Assembly: GCF_015207665.1 (NCBI RefSeq)
Contig: NZ_JADEWL010000041.1
Span: forward strand, 1-49,293
Source: Plectonema cf. radiosum LEGE 06105
Lineage (GTDB): Bacteria; Cyanobacteriota; Cyanobacteriia; Cyanobacteriales; Nostocaceae
DNA: 49,293 nucleotides
Reading direction: 5' to 3'
A program made the position numbers and the translations under genes. Position 1 is the first letter of the stretch. The number at the start of each line of letters is the position of its first letter. Positions 41,469 through 49,293 of this stretch are shown here, one piece after another. Below the pieces are notes generated by a model. It searched no databases. It was given only the letters and a program-made list of their open reading frames with translations, and was not told where the DNA came from.

Positions 41469-42758
41469 TCACACATGAATTCGTAAATACTGACGATATA
41501 AATTACAGCGTGGGAATACATTATCCCCTTGCAATTTAATTAATCCGATACTTTGTAATTTAAATTTAGTTACTATTGATAATGCAGGGTTACTGTTATT
41601 AACTATATCTTTCATAGCCTCAGCTAATTCCGGTTGTTGAGTTAGAATTAAACTTTGACGGCGTAAATGTTCTGCGAAAATACTTTTCGGACTTGTAGCG
41701 TTTTCTAGTATTTTAGTTAAACTCACATTTCCACTAGCTATATGATAGAAAGCAAGACGTATTAAGAATGGATGCCCACCCACCAGCGTCATTAATTTGT
41801 CAACTTCGGTATCATTCCAATTAAGTTGATGTCTTTGAGCTAAATCTAAAATTTGTTTACTATTAAATTCAGGTAATTCTATAGCAAGTCCTACATTAAA
41901 TGGTGATTGATTGATATCAAGAGGCACGTAAACTTCTGTAGAATGTACAATTACCAATCGCAGCTTTTTCCAAATCTCTCGACGTTTACCTTCTTCGTGT
42001 AAAGCCCGCAGCAGTCCAAAAAAATCTCGATAAATTTCTGGGTATTCAAAAACTTTATCAACTTCATCTAAACCGAGCGTTAGTGGTTTATTAATTGTTG
42101 GTAATAGATATTCTTCAAAGTAGGCTTTACAAGCCATACTGCTACCGACAATTGACGCTAAATCCCAATATTCATCAATTTTATTGGGAATATTTAAAGC
42201 TAAACCAACACTGGCACAAAACCAACGTAAAAACTTATCTGAATTGACAAAAATTTGCTGTGCTGCAAGTTGAAAATCTAACGTTACGGTACTATCTCCT
42301 TGAGATGCTGACTTATTAATAATTCTTGTTAAAAGTGAAGTTTTACCCATTTGTCTAGGAGCTTTGATTCTAATTAAAGCACCGGGTTGATGAATTTGTT
42401 CGTAACATCTTTCTTCAATTGGGGTTCTTTTAATATAAAATGGCGAATCTAACGGTACTTGTCCGGAAGGATGTTCTAGAGATGGGAATGAAGATATTTT
42501 ATTTAATATTGGTGCTACGGATGATGTTCCAGTTTCTACTGTTAAATCGGCAATATCTTGCCATTCCAGCCCTAAAGCAAGACAAATTTCTCTAAAATTC
42601 AAATAATCTACAGGTCTACCATTAAGAAAACTGCTGATAGTAGATTGAGATATTTGTAAATACTCAGCTAAATCTGTTTGACGAATATAGCCATTACGTG
42701 GTAAGGAAGACTTTACCTGCGATATAAATTCAGAACGTACTTTAACTGAGCGTGGCAT
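41469..42758 (-). CDS. XRE-fused AAA-like NTPase
   Basis: 429 aa. An N-terminal XRE helix-turn-helix (about 22-75: QTDLAEYLQISQSTISSFLN) is fused to an AAA-like (AAA_35) NTPase domain with Walker A APRQMGKTS (133-141) and a Walker B LTLGLDEVDKV about 90 residues later. A C-terminal helical/winged part follows (SIVTKFKLQSIGLIKLQGDN). AAA_35 proteins are abundant in filamentous cyanobacteria, mostly unstudied, and have the STAND/NLR-like logic of a nucleotide switch. This fusion would be a nucleotide-dependent transcription switch. It is divergent from the TPR and AAA-WD40 genes; the 182-bp gap between is a likely target. Confidence 0.8.
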   Translation of the reverse strand: MPRSVKVRSEFISQVKSSLPRNGYIRQTDLAEYLQISQSTISSFLNGRPVDYLNFREICLALGLEWQDIADLTVETGTSSVAPILNKISSFPSLEHPSGQVPLDSPFYIKRTPIEERCYEQIHQPGALIRIKAPRQMGKTSLLTRIINKSASQGDSTVTLDFQLAAQQIFVNSDKFLRWFCASVGLALNIPNKIDEYWDLASIVGSSMACKAYFEEYLLPTINKPLTLGLDEVDKVFEYPEIYRDFFGLLRALHEEGKRREIWKKLRLVIVHSTEVYVPLDINQSPFNVGLAIELPEFNSKQILDLAQRHQLNWNDTEVDKLMTLVGGHPFLIRLAFYHIASGNVSLTKILENATSPKSIFAEHLRRQSLILTQQPELAEAMKDIVNNSNPALSIVTKFKLQSIGLIKLQGDNVFPRCNLYRQYLRIHV

Positions 42759-42940
42759 TTTTGATATTGTAACTGCTAGATTTATTTATTTGGCAGAATT
42801 TTAAAAATATTCAATCTCGTTACAAAATCGATACGTACTCGATATACTCCCATGTAAACTCAGATATTGTTGGGGTTAAATGAGATTAGTAGGAATCACT
42901 AGTCCTAATTCTACTAAAAACTATTCTAAATTACATAATT

Positions 42941-43954
42941 ATGAAATTTCCATTCTCTATACCTTCCGTATTAACTCATACATCATCTATCTTGCTGCTG
43001 AGTTTTTCCCTACCATTAATTACACCAATCCTAGCTTCTAATAATCCTGATGAATGCAGAACTCCTAAACCACCACAACTTAATACAGTAGATGACTTCA
43101 TAAGCATGGGACTCTTTCAGATGGAGTGCGAAAAAGACTCCCAAGCTGCAATTTCTTCTTACACGCAAGCAATTCAACTGAATCCTCAAGTTGTAGCTCC
43201 CTACTATCAACGTGCAAATGCTTACTTTAAAATTGGGAATTACAAAGCCGCAGTTAAGGATTATACCGAAGTAATTAATAAAAATGCAGGTAGATCGGGT
43301 TCAGGTGACGTTGCATATTGGAACAGAGCTAGGGCTTATGAAAAATTAGGTGAAAAACAAAAAGCAATTTCAGATTTGACTGAATACATTCGTGATAGTG
43401 GTTCCTCTGCTGGGGCTGAGACTTATTTTTACAGAGCTAATTTGTATCGGGATTTGGGAGATAAAAATAATGCTATTCAAGATTACAAAGCAGCGGATAA
43501 AATCTTGCGGGAAGATTTCAATATGGTTTTTGCGATTAGTGGTATAGATCCCATGTATCAAGAAATGATAGATAAAGTTAGAACTGAATTATCACAACTA
43601 GGGGTATCAGTTCCAGAGCCGGATCTTGCCACTGCTAAGATTTTAAAATCAATTGCAGAAATAGAAGTCGAGCGAGCATTAAATTTAGCAAAATTCAAAC
43701 TTCAAAACCCATTAATCAGGAAATTTGACGCTCAACTTCAGGACTTATATAAACAACTTGAAAACACACAAGCACAGCCACTTGAAGGAATAGAAAAAGG
43801 CATAATATCAAATACTGCTCGTATAAAAATCGAACGTTTGAAAGTAGCGCGATCGCAACTTACAACAAAATATAATCCAACGCATCCAGAAATAGTTTTA
43901 ATTAATAGTCAGATAAAGCAGTTAGAAGCTTTGATTAGTCGTAATCGGATGTAA
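42941..43954 (+). CDS. Secreted TPR protein
   Basis: 337 aa. A signal peptide (about 1-32) is followed by at least four TPR units (about 50-185; for example AAISSYTQAIQLNPQVVAPY and KQKAISDLTEYI) and a long helical, probably coiled-coil C-terminal third (about 215-335). TPR repeats bind peptides or assemble complexes. It is located in the periplasm or outer membrane zone. The gene lies between the XRE/AAA gene (divergent) and the AAA-WD40 gene (same strand, 77 bp later), so the three may work together; the AAA-WD40 protein is membrane-anchored and could meet this protein across the membrane. Confidence 0.8.
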   Translation: MKFPFSIPSVLTHTSSILLLSFSLPLITPILASNNPDECRTPKPPQLNTVDDFISMGLFQMECEKDSQAAISSYTQAIQLNPQVVAPYYQRANAYFKIGNYKAAVKDYTEVINKNAGRSGSGDVAYWNRARAYEKLGEKQKAISDLTEYIRDSGSSAGAETYFYRANLYRDLGDKNNAIQDYKAADKILREDFNMVFAISGIDPMYQEMIDKVRTELSQLGVSVPEPDLATAKILKSIAEIEVERALNLAKFKLQNPLIRKFDAQLQDLYKQLENTQAQPLEGIEKGIISNTARIKIERLKVARSQLTTKYNPTHPEIVLINSQIKQLEALISRNRM

Positions 43955-43961
43955 TTGTTCG

Positions 43962-44007
43962 TAGTAAGGGCTGTCTTCCCTTCCGGAGAGGACTAAAGTC
44001 CTTACTA
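43962..44007. repeat. Small palindromic dispersed repeat
   Basis: TAGTAAGG (43962-43969) and CCTTACTA (44000-44007) flank a 30-bp centre. The CTAAAGTCCTTACTA arm is typical of short palindromic repeats scattered in cyanobacterial genomes. It occupies most of the gap between the TPR and AAA-WD40 genes. Confidence 0.55.
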
Positions 44008-44031
44008 TAAACTTAAAATAAATATCACATC

Positions 44032-47000
44032 ATGAACAACAATTTTTCCTACAAAGTTGGTGGAAGTCTCACAGAAGATGCTCCTAGTTATGTAGTGAGA
44101 CAAGCAGATTTTGACCTTTACAAAGAATTAAAAGCAGGCAACTTTTGCTATATTTTTAATTCTCGACAAATGGGTAAAACCAGCTTACAAGTTCGCGCCA
44201 TCAAAGGATTGCAAGCTGAAGGAATCGCTTGTACAACAATTGATATTTCTGGACGTGGTAGTAAAGATATAAATCCAGAACAATGGTATGCAGGAATTGT
44301 TTACACTTTGGTAGCTAATTTTGGTATAGCTAATCCCAGCGAGTTTATTAGAACATCTTGGAAGAAAAATTCCGAACTATCTCCCTTACAGCGTTTGGAT
44401 ATATTTATTGAAGAAATATTATTAGAAAAAATCAAATCTAAAATAGTTATCTTTATTGATGAAATCGATAGTATTTTAAGTTTAAATTTTCCCTGCGATG
44501 ACTTTTTCTCTTGGATTAGAAGCTGCTATGAGAAACGTAATCTTAATAAAGAGTTTAATCGGCTTACTTTTGTACTTTTAGGAGTTGCAACACCAAGCGA
44601 TTTAATCGCTGATAAAGTTAGAACACCTTTTAATATTGGTAGTGCGATTCAAGTTAATGGTTTTCAAATAGATGAGATTACACCTTTAGCAGCAGGATTG
44701 AAAGAAATTGAAAATCCCCAAGCTGTTTTACAAGAAGTTTTAGATTGGACTGGAGGACAACCATTACTTACACAGAAATTATGCGATTTATTAGCAAGTT
44801 TTCCGCAATTAACAAGTCATGATGTAGAAAATATTGTTAGACAAGAAATAATTGAAAATTGGGAATCCCAAGATGAACCACCGCACTTAAAAACAATCAA
44901 AGATAGAATTTTGAGGAGCAAGCATAATACAGGTGCATTGCTTGGTTTGTATCAGAAAATTTTACAATTAGGACGAATACCTGCCGAAGATAGTCCAGAA
45001 CAAATAGAGTTACGTTTATCTGGATTAGTCGTAGAACAGCAGGGATATTTAAGAGTTTATAACCGCATTTATGCAAGTGTTTTTGATTTGAATTGGGTAG
45101 AAAAAGCACTTATGAATTTAAGACCATATTCGGAAGCATTATCAGCTTGGGTTGCTGCAAACTGTCAAGATGATTCTAGATTGTTGCGTGGTAAAGCATT
45201 GAAAGACGCGAATATTTGGGCTGTGGATAAAAGTTTAAGCAAGCAAGATTATCAGTTTTTAAATGCTAGTCAGGAATTAGAAAAACAAGAAATAGCTACC
45301 GCTTTATCTCTTCAAGAAGAAGAAAGTCGTATATTAGCACAAGCTAACGATACCTTAACTACTGCTCAATATAAAGCTAAACGACAAACTCGTATTGGTG
45401 GTGCTGTTTTGATTTGTTCAGTTATTGGAGCCACGATTGCTTTTATAGGAGCAAATCATCAATTACAAGAAGCTCAAGAAGGTACGAAATTAGAACGAGC
45501 GGGAGTTACAGCATTAAAACAGTTTGAAACCAAACAAATCGAATCTTTAGTAACAGCAATGGATGCGGGACAAAGGTTGAAAAAACTAGTGAAAGATGGA
45601 CGTTCTCTAGAAAATTATCCCGCTACCAGTCCGCTGTTTGCTTTGCAAACAATAACCAATAATATCCGTGAAGTAAAGCAGTTTGTTGCTCATGAAGGTA
45701 ATATTACAACTGTGAACTGGAGCGATGATGGAAAGTATCTTATTACTGGCTCCGATGATAAAACCGCTCGGATTTGGGATTTGTCAGGTAAACTGATAGT
45801 TCCACTAAAAGGACATCAAGGAGGAGTATATAATGCTGAATTTAATCCGGATGGTAGGCATATTCTCACCTCTTCTGATGATAAAACAGTTCGTATCTGG
45901 GATTTTGCTGGCAAACAATTAGCAATAATTAAATATCAAGAATGGGTAAATAGTGCTAGTTTTAGCCCTGATGGAACACGTATAATTACTACATCTCAAA
46001 AACCACAATTTGAGGTTAGTGGCTCTGATGAAAAAATAGTTCGTATTTGGGATTTATCCGGTAATTTATTGTTGCAACTTAAAGATACAGTTAATACTGC
46101 CAGTTTTAGCCCAGATGGTAAATATATTTTGACTACTTCTAATGATAAAACAGCCAAAATTTGGGATACATCGGGTAAACTAGTGCGAACATTTGCGGGA
46201 CATTCAAAAGCTGTCAGCAGCGCTTACTGGAGTCCCAATGGAAAGTATATTTTAACTAACTCTAATGACTCCTATGTTTGGGATATTTCAGGTAAACAAA
46301 TTGCACGATTTCAAGTAGATGACGATACGGAAACTGGAGATGCTGGTTTTAGTCCCGATAGTCAGCGTATCTTTGTATCAAAATATGGCAAAACTTACGT
46401 TTGGGATTTATCCGGTAGGCTAATTAGAGAAATAAAAAATCAGAAAGAATTGAATAGCAATGCAGAATTTAGTCCTGATGGTAATCAATTTTTTACAACC
46501 GACGACACCATAAAAGTATGGGATATAAGAGATGGTGCTGCAAAAGCATGGGATTTATCTGCTGATTTAATCGCCGAATTAATAGGAAATCAAAGTAGTC
46601 CCCGTTGGAGTCTAGATGGTAAATATATTGTTACTTATGGATTTGATAAAAAAGTTCGTATCTGGAATTTATTCGAAAAAATCCCAGTAGTTACAACAAC
46701 TATTAAATCAAAAGATAAAATTAATGGAGCAAGTTGGAGTCCGGATGGTAAATATGTTGTTACCCCAACTTGGAAATCTGTATTAATTTGGGATAAATAT
46801 GGTAAGCAGTTAGCAAGATTTCAAGGACATTCAGGTATAGTTAGTAGTGCTAATTTTAGTCCAGATAGCAAAAAAATAGTTACAACATCAACCGATAAAA
46901 CTGCTCGTGTTTGGGATAGATCGGGAAAACAGTTACTATTACTTTCCGGACACGAAAAAGCATTAGAATATGCTGCTTTTAGTCCAGATGGCAAGTATAT

Positions 47001-47760
47001 TTTAACTACAACTGATGAGAAAGAAACTAAAATTTGGTCAGATTCAGGTAAGTTAATCTCTACATTCAAAGCCAGAGGTATGATCTGGAGTCCTAATAGT
47101 AAATATATTATTGCCAAATTTGATTATGACGGCAAAAATTATTCTAGTTTGTGGAATATTTCGGGTAAAAAAATAGTAGAGTTTCCAGCAAGTGAAAAAA
47201 GCTTTTTTGGTGCTAGCTTTAGTCCAGATGGAAAGCGCATTATTACCACTGATGGCACGATATCAAGCATTTGGAATACATCGGGTCAAAAGTTATCAGA
47301 ATTTAAAGTAAATCAAGACATTTACAACCCTAGTTTTAGTCCAGATGGAAAACGAATTATTGCTATTTCCACAGACAATATGGCAATTATTTGGGATACG
47401 AATGGTAAACAACTAGTTGAAATACCCCATCAAACTCCGGTTATGTATGCTAAATTTAGCCCGGATGGTAAGCGTATCCTCACAGCTTCAAATGACAAAA
47501 AATTTCATATTTGGGATACTTCAGGTAAGCAGCTTGCAGAGTACAAGTATTCATCTACATTTGTAACCGAAGCAAATTTCAGCCCGGATGGTAAATACAT
47601 TCTCGCGCACGTTCAAGGTAATCAACCTCAAGGAAATGAGGTGCTAATTTGGTCTATTGACGAATTAAACAGGTTATTAACAAAAGGATGCGAGAAGTTA
47701 AAAGATTATCTTGATAGTAATCCTCGTGTAAGGGAAAGATTAAAGGTTTGTCGGGGTTAA
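44032..47760 (+). CDS. AAA-like NTPase with membrane segment and 16 WD40 repeats
   Basis: 1,242 aa. An N-terminal AAA_35 domain (about 5-350) has Walker A NSRQMGKTS (43-51) and Walker B KIVIFIDEID (137-146). A helical region leads to a membrane helix (about 455-473, IGGAVLICSVIGATIAFIGA). Sixteen WD40 repeats with the pattern FSPDGK-(h)-SxDK-(h)-WD follow from about 560 to 1215, enough for two propellers of seven to eight blades. NTPase-plus-WD40 is the layout of STAND signalling proteins such as APAF1-like ATPases, here tied to the membrane. The effector domain usual in STAND proteins is missing, so an associated protein (the TPR gene upstream?) may act. Repeats differ in sequence; a recent expansion is not obvious. 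Confidence 0.9.
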   Translation: MNNNFSYKVGGSLTEDAPSYVVRQADFDLYKELKAGNFCYIFNSRQMGKTSLQVRAIKGLQAEGIACTTIDISGRGSKDINPEQWYAGIVYTLVANFGIANPSEFIRTSWKKNSELSPLQRLDIFIEEILLEKIKSKIVIFIDEIDSILSLNFPCDDFFSWIRSCYEKRNLNKEFNRLTFVLLGVATPSDLIADKVRTPFNIGSAIQVNGFQIDEITPLAAGLKEIENPQAVLQEVLDWTGGQPLLTQKLCDLLASFPQLTSHDVENIVRQEIIENWESQDEPPHLKTIKDRILRSKHNTGALLGLYQKILQLGRIPAEDSPEQIELRLSGLVVEQQGYLRVYNRIYASVFDLNWVEKALMNLRPYSEALSAWVAANCQDDSRLLRGKALKDANIWAVDKSLSKQDYQFLNASQELEKQEIATALSLQEEESRILAQANDTLTTAQYKAKRQTRIGGAVLICSVIGATIAFIGANHQLQEAQEGTKLERAGVTALKQFETKQIESLVTAMDAGQRLKKLVKDGRSLENYPATSPLFALQTITNNIREVKQFVAHEGNITTVNWSDDGKYLITGSDDKTARIWDLSGKLIVPLKGHQGGVYNAEFNPDGRHILTSSDDKTVRIWDFAGKQLAIIKYQEWVNSASFSPDGTRIITTSQKPQFEVSGSDEKIVRIWDLSGNLLLQLKDTVNTASFSPDGKYILTTSNDKTAKIWDTSGKLVRTFAGHSKAVSSAYWSPNGKYILTNSNDSYVWDISGKQIARFQVDDDTETGDAGFSPDSQRIFVSKYGKTYVWDLSGRLIREIKNQKELNSNAEFSPDGNQFFTTDDTIKVWDIRDGAAKAWDLSADLIAELIGNQSSPRWSLDGKYIVTYGFDKKVRIWNLFEKIPVVTTTIKSKDKINGASWSPDGKYVVTPTWKSVLIWDKYGKQLARFQGHSGIVSSANFSPDSKKIVTTSTDKTARVWDRSGKQLLLLSGHEKALEYAAFSPDGKYILTTTDEKETKIWSDSGKLISTFKARGMIWSPNSKYIIAKFDYDGKNYSSLWNISGKKIVEFPASEKSFFGASFSPDGKRIITTDGTISSIWNTSGQKLSEFKVNQDIYNPSFSPDGKRIIAISTDNMAIIWDTNGKQLVEIPHQTPVMYAKFSPDGKRILTASNDKKFHIWDTSGKQLAEYKYSSTFVTEANFSPDGKYILAHVQGNQPQGNEVLIWSIDELNRLLTKGCEKLKDYLDSNPRVRERLKVCRG

Positions 47761-47783
47761 ATCCTTATTTTTTTGACGCTCTA

Positions 47784-47800
47784 CCCGGCTTCTAGCCGGG
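47784..47800. terminator. Hairpin after the AAA-WD40 gene
   Basis: CCCGGCT-TCT-AGCCGGG forms a perfect 7-bp stem 24 bp past the stop codon. The T-run (TTTTTTT, about 47767) comes before, not after, the stem in the plus direction, so it would better suit minus-strand transcripts arriving from the transposon. Confidence 0.5.
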
Positions 47801-47802
47801 AG

Positions 47803-47807
47803 ATTCA
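47803..47807. repeat. Target-site duplication ATTCA (left)
   Basis: ATTCA lies directly outside the left terminal repeat, next to a CCCGGCT/AGCCGGG hairpin (47784-47800) that was present before the insertion. Confidence 0.92.
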
Positions 47808-47845
47808 GGCGAGACTGTGCCAAAACGGGAAAATTGTACGCTAAG
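47808..47845 (+). repeat. Tn3 38-bp terminal inverted repeat (left)
   Basis: This 38-bp sequence starts GGCGAGACTGTGCC and ends ACGCTAAG. It is the exact reverse complement of 4806-4843. The similarity continues imperfectly to about 47961, where it includes a remnant of a tnpA 3' end. Confidence 0.95.
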
Positions 47846-47961
47846 GAATTAACGCAACTCCCAAAAACCTCTTGACGCAAAGCTTTCAAGCATTCAAATT
47901 TTTATCTTTTTGGTTCTCAATGATGGACGCAAGTTATCAAAACTGCTAGCTGACTTCAAAT
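47846..47961 (-). pseudogene. Remnant of a second tnpA 3' end inside the left transposon terminus
   Basis: Beyond the 38-bp repeat, 47846-47961 is an imperfect inverted copy of 4693-4805. Read on the minus strand it still encodes a TnpA C-terminus in frame: LKSASSFDNLRPSLRTKKIK plus one residue and a stop. The intact gene ends LKSASSFDNLRPLRTKKIKF. Differences are mostly silent plus one inserted codon, so the source was a diverged relative and not a recent copy. The left end is therefore a second tnpA-side end. Confidence 0.85.
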
Positions 47962-47992
47962 GGAGCGGGTAATTTATATAAGCGAGAGCAAT

Positions 47993-49195
47993 TTAAAAAG
48001 GAATTAAATTTTCAACCTCTGGAAACTTTAAAATTATCTTTAAAAGAGCTTCTCTTGTCGCCTGTCTAACTTCTTTATTTTCATCTTGCAATGCTTCAAT
48101 TAAAGGTTCTGCTGCGCCCAGTGCTTTAATTTCTCCTAATGCCCAAGCAGCTTCGCTACGAATGAAAGCATCATCATAGCTTAAAGCTTGAGTAAGTGTA
48201 TTTACTGATTTCAGCATAAATAGTATAAAAATAGTTGCTATTTTTATACTTTGTTCGCGTCTCTTTTGGTCAATTTGTTTGATACTTTGTCCGTTATAAA
48301 CTTCTTCTTCTATTGATAAATGAAATCTCTGAGAAGATGATATTAATGGTTCTTTAATTTTCCAATATTCTTTCAACAGATTGGAATAAGAAAATTCTTT
48401 TGGTATCTTTTTAACTCCCTCTCCAAGTATTCTTGTGATTTTTTCTTTAATATTTTTATCTTCAGTATTCAGTTTTATTTGTTGAAGAATCTGGATTAAA
48501 GGTTCTTGAGTGGTAGGGTCTATAAAATTAATATTATTTGTAAATAATTGATTAATAAAATTAAAATTAGTAATTTGAATAATTTTATTCAAGGTAGATT
48601 CAGATAACTTTGATGAATTATATTGATACCAAATATTTTTCCTTGTTTCTTCATTTACTTTCCAATCATCCCTATTATCTTGATAATATGCTTTTTCATA
48701 GGAGTTTGCTATAGTCAAAACCATATTGGTTAAATTAGTGTAATAATAAGTGTAATAATATTCATCTATTCTTACTGAAAAACCATCAACAAAGGAAACC
48801 ATTTCGACCCATTTGGTTTCTCCTTTTTCATCAAATACTATATAACCTCCAGAATCATATTCATAACAAGGCAATATATTTAGAGCATAAAAAGGAGTAT
48901 CAAGTTCATATTCATAAGGCGATGGCTGCTTTTCTATAGATAAATTTTGTAGAGGCTCAAATCCCCATATATCAAATAAACTAGCAAATTCATAAATCGA
49001 GCAATGACCGTCTGCAAACCCATTTCTCCACTGATATAGTTCATAGATTTCAGTTGGTAGTGGAATCTGCCAATCTTTAGTTATCTTTTCTATTTCATTT
49101 ATTGTAAGACCTGGGTTTAAATTAGCTGTTACAGAAGGATAAATTTTCTTCCGTATTTCTAAAATACGTTCTAAAGCTTGTGTTAATTGCGACAT
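47993..49195 (-). CDS. SUKH (SMI1/KNR4) plus HEAT-repeat protein, transposon cargo
   Basis: 400 aa, reading through the contig junction (circle coordinates 47993-49166 plus 1-29). The N-terminal 150 residues match the SUKH/SMI1-KNR4 fold (ITKDWQIPLPTEIYELYQWR, NGFADG, later LPCYEYDSGGYIVFDEKGET). The C-terminal part has HEAT-like repeats (AWALGEIKALGAAEPLIEAL, QDENKEVRQATREALL). SUKH proteins are often immunity proteins against polymorphic toxins, and HEAT repeats bind proteins. It is the only cargo gene of the Tn3-family element and lies at its left end, so it could spread immunity between plasmids; no toxin partner is visible. Confidence 0.85.
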   Translation of the reverse strand: MSQLTQALERILEIRKKIYPSVTANLNPGLTINEIEKITKDWQIPLPTEIYELYQWRNGFADGHCSIYEFASLFDIWGFEPLQNLSIEKQPSPYEYELDTPFYALNILPCYEYDSGGYIVFDEKGETKWVEMVSFVDGFSVRIDEYYYTYYYTNLTNMVLTIANSYEKAYYQDNRDDWKVNEETRKNIWYQYNSSKLSESTLNKIIQITNFNFINQLFTNNINFIDPTTQEPLIQILQQIKLNTEDKNIKEKITRILGEGVKKIPKEFSYSNLLKEYWKIKEPLISSSQRFHLSIEEEVYNGQSIKQIDQKRREQSIKIATIFILFMLKSVNTLTQALSYDDAFIRSEAAWALGEIKALGAAEPLIEALQDENKEVRQATREALLKIILKFPEVENLIPF

Positions 49196-49293
49196 ATAAA
49201 TATTTAATTTAGAGCATTAATTAATTCCGAATTCATTAACTTATAGTTTTTTGTATAAATAGGGGAGTATGAATATTGAGGGTAATATTCCTC
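49167..49293. repeat. Terminal direct repeat marking circular closure (right copy)
   Basis: This is an exact copy of bases 1-127 and should be removed when the circle is closed. The SUKH/HEAT gene reads through the junction without interruption, which supports circularity and not a genuine duplication. Confidence 0.95.

Larger units (their letters stand above)
47808..49293 (+). mobile_element. Tn3-family transposon, part before the contig breakpoint
   Basis: This is the start of the same element; its first base is 47808 (GGCGAGACTG...). It carries the SUKH/HEAT cargo gene and continues at base 1 once the circle is closed. The outer flank is ATTCA (47803-47807), identical to the flank after 4843. 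A 5-bp target duplication is the Tn3-family signature. Confidence 0.93.

Overview
The window is a complete circular plasmid. The first 127 bases (1-127) recur exactly as the last 127 (49167-49293), so the unique circle is 49,166 bp and the linear ends are only an assembly breakpoint. Low G+C, a few GCGATCGC (HIP1) octamers (12731, 35778, 43849), PEP-CTERM proteins, AAA-like/WD40 proteins and a CyRepA1-like replication protein point to a filamentous cyanobacterium, probably Nostocales.

Region by region: (1) A 6.2-kb Tn3-family transposon spans the breakpoint (47808-49166 plus 1-4843). It has 38-bp terminal inverted repeats and a 5-bp ATTCA target duplication. It carries a SUKH/HEAT cargo protein, a TnpI-like tyrosine recombinase, an XRE/zinc-ribbon regulator and a tnpA broken by a +1 frameshift. 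(2) 5.2-10.2 kb holds a PEP-CTERM protein, a receiver/AraC regulator with Glu in place of the phosphoacceptor Asp, a haem-oxygenase-fold protein, a lone PAS protein and a GntR regulator. (3) 10.2-17.2 kb is the mobilisation region: a MobV relaxase fused to a primase-like module, a MobP relaxase with MobC, several hairpin-rich non-coding stretches (candidate oriT/oriV) and a frameshifted J-domain gene. (4) 17.3-21.4 kb is replication: a large primase/helicase Rep, translationally coupled through TAATG to a 113-aa leader ORF, with a small opposing transcription unit next to it. (5) 21.6-26.5 kb has an RHH regulator facing an operon of unrecognised proteins that ends in a four-helix membrane protein and a membrane-anchored P-loop ATPase. 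This operon is the best candidate here for an undescribed plasmid system. (6) 26.7-30.6 kb contains a DUF4351 protein, gene debris, a DUF559-like nuclease, a small regulator-like protein and a second tyrosine recombinase. (7) 30.6-32.3 kb is a parA/parB-like operon flanked on both sides by dyad repeats of the type AAAGGTNTAATACCTTT, a likely centromere. (8) 32.4-40.9 kb is an export island: a C39-peptidase ABC transporter and an HlyD partner with two double-glycine-leader candidates (one beta/gamma-crystallin-like), an AraC regulator, a PEP-CTERM protein and a small secreted protein. (9) 41.5-47.8 kb has two AAA-like NTPases (one XRE-fused, one fused to a membrane segment and 16 WD40 repeats) around a secreted TPR protein.

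Taken together, replication, partition, recombination and mobilisation functions are all present, but no type IV secretion apparatus is visible, so the plasmid looks mobilisable rather than self-transmissible. The accessory load is one transposon, one peptide/protein export island and one NTPase/WD40 island.
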